Positions 62,596-64,000 of a stretch of 64,000 nt of DNA are shown one piece after another. Location: NCBI RefSeq assembly GCF_900636515.1, contig NZ_LR134287.1, positions 806,001 through 870,000 of the forward strand, read 5' to 3'. This stretch comes from Neisseria animalis. GTDB lineage: Bacteria; Pseudomonadota; Gammaproteobacteria; Burkholderiales; Neisseriaceae. Made by a program: the position numbers and the translations under genes. Positions within the stretch are counted from its first letter, which is position 1; every line of letters begins with the position of its first letter. Below the pieces are notes generated by a model that saw only the letters and a program-made list of their open reading frames with translations, did not search any database and was not told the DNA's origin.

Positions 62596-62644
62596 TATAC
62601 TGCCGACATTTTCAGACGGCCTGTTTTGAGTATAGTTTGAAAAA
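62596..62644. repeat. 49-bp direct repeat, right copy
   Basis: Second copy of the repeat at 62448-62496, in the upstream region of the rhodanese gene. The duplication unit including the element is 148 bp. Confidence 0.92.
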
Positions 62645-62779
62645 CAGCGTATGATTGACCGAGTGCGGCACGGCTGAAAACGCATCAGAGCCCGATGGTT
62701 CGAAGATGCGGAACAGCCGGAGGCAGGCATCTGCTCCGCACTTGTTTCCCGAACGTATTTCCACATGGAAGGATAAACG

Positions 62780-63160
62780 ATGAAAAAATTGCTCAGTTTG
62801 ATGGTAGCGGCATCGGTTTTGGCCGTGTCGTCCGGTGTTCAGGCCATGGGCAGCAAGCCGGTAGAAACAGTTGCGGCGCAACCGGCCAAGCAAGCGGTTA
62901 AAGCAAAAGGCGTTTGGATTGACGTGCGCTCGCCCGAAGAGTTCGAACAAGGCCATTTGCAAGGCGCATTGAACATTCCTGCGGATCAAATCGCCGAGCG
63001 GATTAAAAGCATCAGCCCCGATAAAAATGCGCCGGTTAATCTCTATTGCCGCAGCGGCCGCCGCGCCGAAGCCGCATTGCAGGCCTTGAAGCAGGCGGGT
63101 TATACCAATGTAACCAACCATGGCGGTTATCAGGATTTGTTGAAAAAAGGTATCCGATAA
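62780..63160 (+). CDS. Periplasmic rhodanese-domain protein (PspE-like)
   Basis: 126 residues. Signal peptide MKKLLSLMVAASVLAVSSG...AMG, then a single rhodanese domain: VWIDVRSPEEFEQGHLQGAL (about 48-67), IPADQIAER and the active loop LYCRSGRRAEAAL with the catalytic Cys. Sulfurtransferase of the periplasm; natural sulfur donor and acceptor unknown. AAGGA ribosome site. Its own terminator follows. Confidence 0.92.
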   Translation: MKKLLSLMVAASVLAVSSGVQAMGSKPVETVAAQPAKQAVKAKGVWIDVRSPEEFEQGHLQGALNIPADQIAERIKSISPDKNAPVNLYCRSGRRAEAALQALKQAGYTNVTNHGGYQDLLKKGIR

Positions 63161-63176
63161 TGCCTTGTTTTGATAG

Positions 63177-63217
63177 AAAAAGGCCGTCTGCAAATCATCA
63201 ATTTGCAGACGGCCTTT
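63177..63217. terminator. Inverted uptake-sequence terminator
   Basis: AAAAAGGCCGTCTGCAAAT and ATTTGCAGACGGCCTTT with a 6-base loop between the rhodanese gene and the convergent STAS gene. Confidence 0.88.
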
Positions 63218-63233
63218 GAGTGTTTTACGGTTT

Positions 63234-63590
63234 TTATTTGAGATTGCTGGCCAACAGCCATGCTTGCGCTTCGGCAGCATCATCAAAATACTTCGGGTGT
63301 TGTTTCGTAATCAAACCCGACAGGCGGGAAGCAAGTTTGATCCAAATATCATCGGTTGCGATGGCAATCCGCCCGAAATCATTTTCGTGGGCGTTGAGAA
63401 ACTTAATCTGTTCTACAGCCATGTCAACGGTAAAATCTTTCAATATTGATAAGTCCAGCAGAACATCGGGCAGGTGGATTTTTTGTTTGGCGTTCAGTAA
63501 AGCCTCTTCCAGCGCGCGGAAGTCTTCCAAAGTAAATTCGTTGTACAAAGCCACATTCAGACCGTAAGACTGCTCTCTGATAGAAATCAT
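63234..63590 (-). CDS. STAS/SpoIIAA-like domain protein
   Basis: 118 residues of alternating strands and helices (VALYNEFTLEDFRALEEAL, PDVLLDLSILKDF, GRIAIATDDIWIKLASRLSG), the pattern of the SpoIIAA-like (PF11964-type) family, ending with AEAQAWLL. These small cytosolic proteins have no defined function. The EamA transporter gene lies 15 bp upstream on the same strand, so they may be cotranscribed. Confidence 0.75.
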   Translation of the reverse strand: MISIREQSYGLNVALYNEFTLEDFRALEEALLNAKQKIHLPDVLLDLSILKDFTVDMAVEQIKFLNAHENDFGRIAIATDDIWIKLASRLSGLITKQHPKYFDDAAEAQAWLLASNLK

Positions 63591-63605
63591 CGCATACTCC
63601 TTTTC

Positions 63606-64000
63606 TTATTTGACGAAAAGTTTTTTGACTCGGGCAGGCTCGATACCGCTCAAGACACCGCTTGCCACAATAATACCCATACCAAATACCTCCTGCCAAG
63701 TGATTTCATCGCCGAGTAACACCATACCTGCCAATGCGGAGAACACAACCGTAAGATACGAAAGCGAGGCCACGGTAAATTTATTGCCGACTTTGTAAGC
63801 ACGGGTCATGCAAAGTTGCGCCACCATCGCGCTCAAACCGACCGCCAGCAGATAAGGCAGAGCAGCATAACTTAAAGCGTGCCAACCGGTAATGCTGGCC
63901 CAAACCGCCGCCATAACCATACCGACCAGCGACAGATAAAACACCACCCTCCAGCCCGGTTCGCCCAGCAGAGAAAGTTCGCGTACTTTCAAATATGCCC
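63606..64000 (-). CDS. EamA/DMT-superfamily transporter, C-terminal part (runs off window)
   Basis: The visible 131 residues are the C-terminal EamA repeat of a 10-helix drug/metabolite transporter: VVFYLSLVGMVMAAVWASI, LPYLLAVGLSAMVAQLCMTR, KVGNKFTVASLSYLTVVFSA and a last pair of helices ending VLSGIEP. The frame stays open to the right edge, so the start lies beyond the window. The substrate is not predictable. Confidence 0.85.
   Translation of the reverse strand, partial: AYLKVRELSLLGEPGWRVVFYLSLVGMVMAAVWASITGWHALSYAALPYLLAVGLSAMVAQLCMTRAYKVGNKFTVASLSYLTVVFSALAGMVLLGDEITWQEVFGMGIIVASGVLSGIEPARVKKLFVK

Overview
The window is chromosomal DNA from a Neisseria species. The 10-base DNA uptake core GCCGTCTG occurs dozens of times, often as inverted pairs that form terminators. 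There are six 107-bp Correia-type repeats, and the proteins recall meningococcal and gonococcal ones (CtrA-D, BamD/ComL, an HTH-fused HisB, an MtrA-like regulator, a peroxiredoxin-glutaredoxin hybrid). Many uptake sites end TGCAAA rather than TGAA, and the capsule synthesis genes are unlike the classical sialic-acid serogroups. I infer a commensal or unusual encapsulated Neisseria, not a standard disease clone.

Layout. 1-4.1 kb: one end of what looks like a tandem duplication, with a truncated argS, an MnmC-like oxidase and a DUF3298/RsiV-like secreted protein. 4.2-9.9 kb: xseA, a frameshifted NYN-domain gene, then lpxK-UPF0434-kdsB (lipid A/Kdo supply) and adk. 10-13.2 kb: a beta-hydroxyacid dehydrogenase, hisB and hisC. 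14-17.8 kb: a SPOR-domain envelope protein with dsbA, uppP, a putative lysozyme-inhibitor lipoprotein and a small zinc protein. 17.9-34.7 kb: the capsule locus. It holds galE, a YhcG-type nuclease, a phase-variable alpha/beta hydrolase (currently out of frame), a TPR-glycosyltransferase carrying a G9 tract, a GT2 enzyme, a TagF-like capsule polymerase, a LicD-like protein, a TagD-like cytidylyltransferase and, divergently, ctrABCD. These predict a glycerol-phosphate-containing (teichoic-acid-like) capsule: CDP-glycerol made by the TagD-like enzyme, polymerised by the TagF-like enzyme with a built-in GT4 domain, decorated by phase-variable enzymes, and exported by CtrA-D.

35-47.9 kb: housekeeping (trmA, lolA, recN, clpX, pbpG, an M48 protease, tmk, bamD/rluD with overlapping divergent start codons, an ABC-F ATPase). 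47.9-55 kb: two DUF4124-like proteins, hfq, an MnmM-like methyltransferase, a SirB2 membrane protein, folK and mfd. 55-64 kb: two small lipoproteins, the first behind a promoter-like element with a 13-T tract, a YceI protein and an AlaA-type aminotransferase. These are followed by a thiol-redox neighbourhood (Prx-Grx, a lipoamide-dehydrogenase-like flavoprotein, an AraC regulator divergent from an AhpD-like protein, a rhodanese), a STAS protein and the C-terminal part of an EamA transporter running off the right edge.

I saw no tRNA, rRNA, CRISPR array, complete insertion sequence or prophage. The most interesting signals are the phase-variable capsule-modification genes that share a duplicated module of unknown fold, the homopolymer promoter at 55.03 kb, and the tandem-duplication junction at the left edge.
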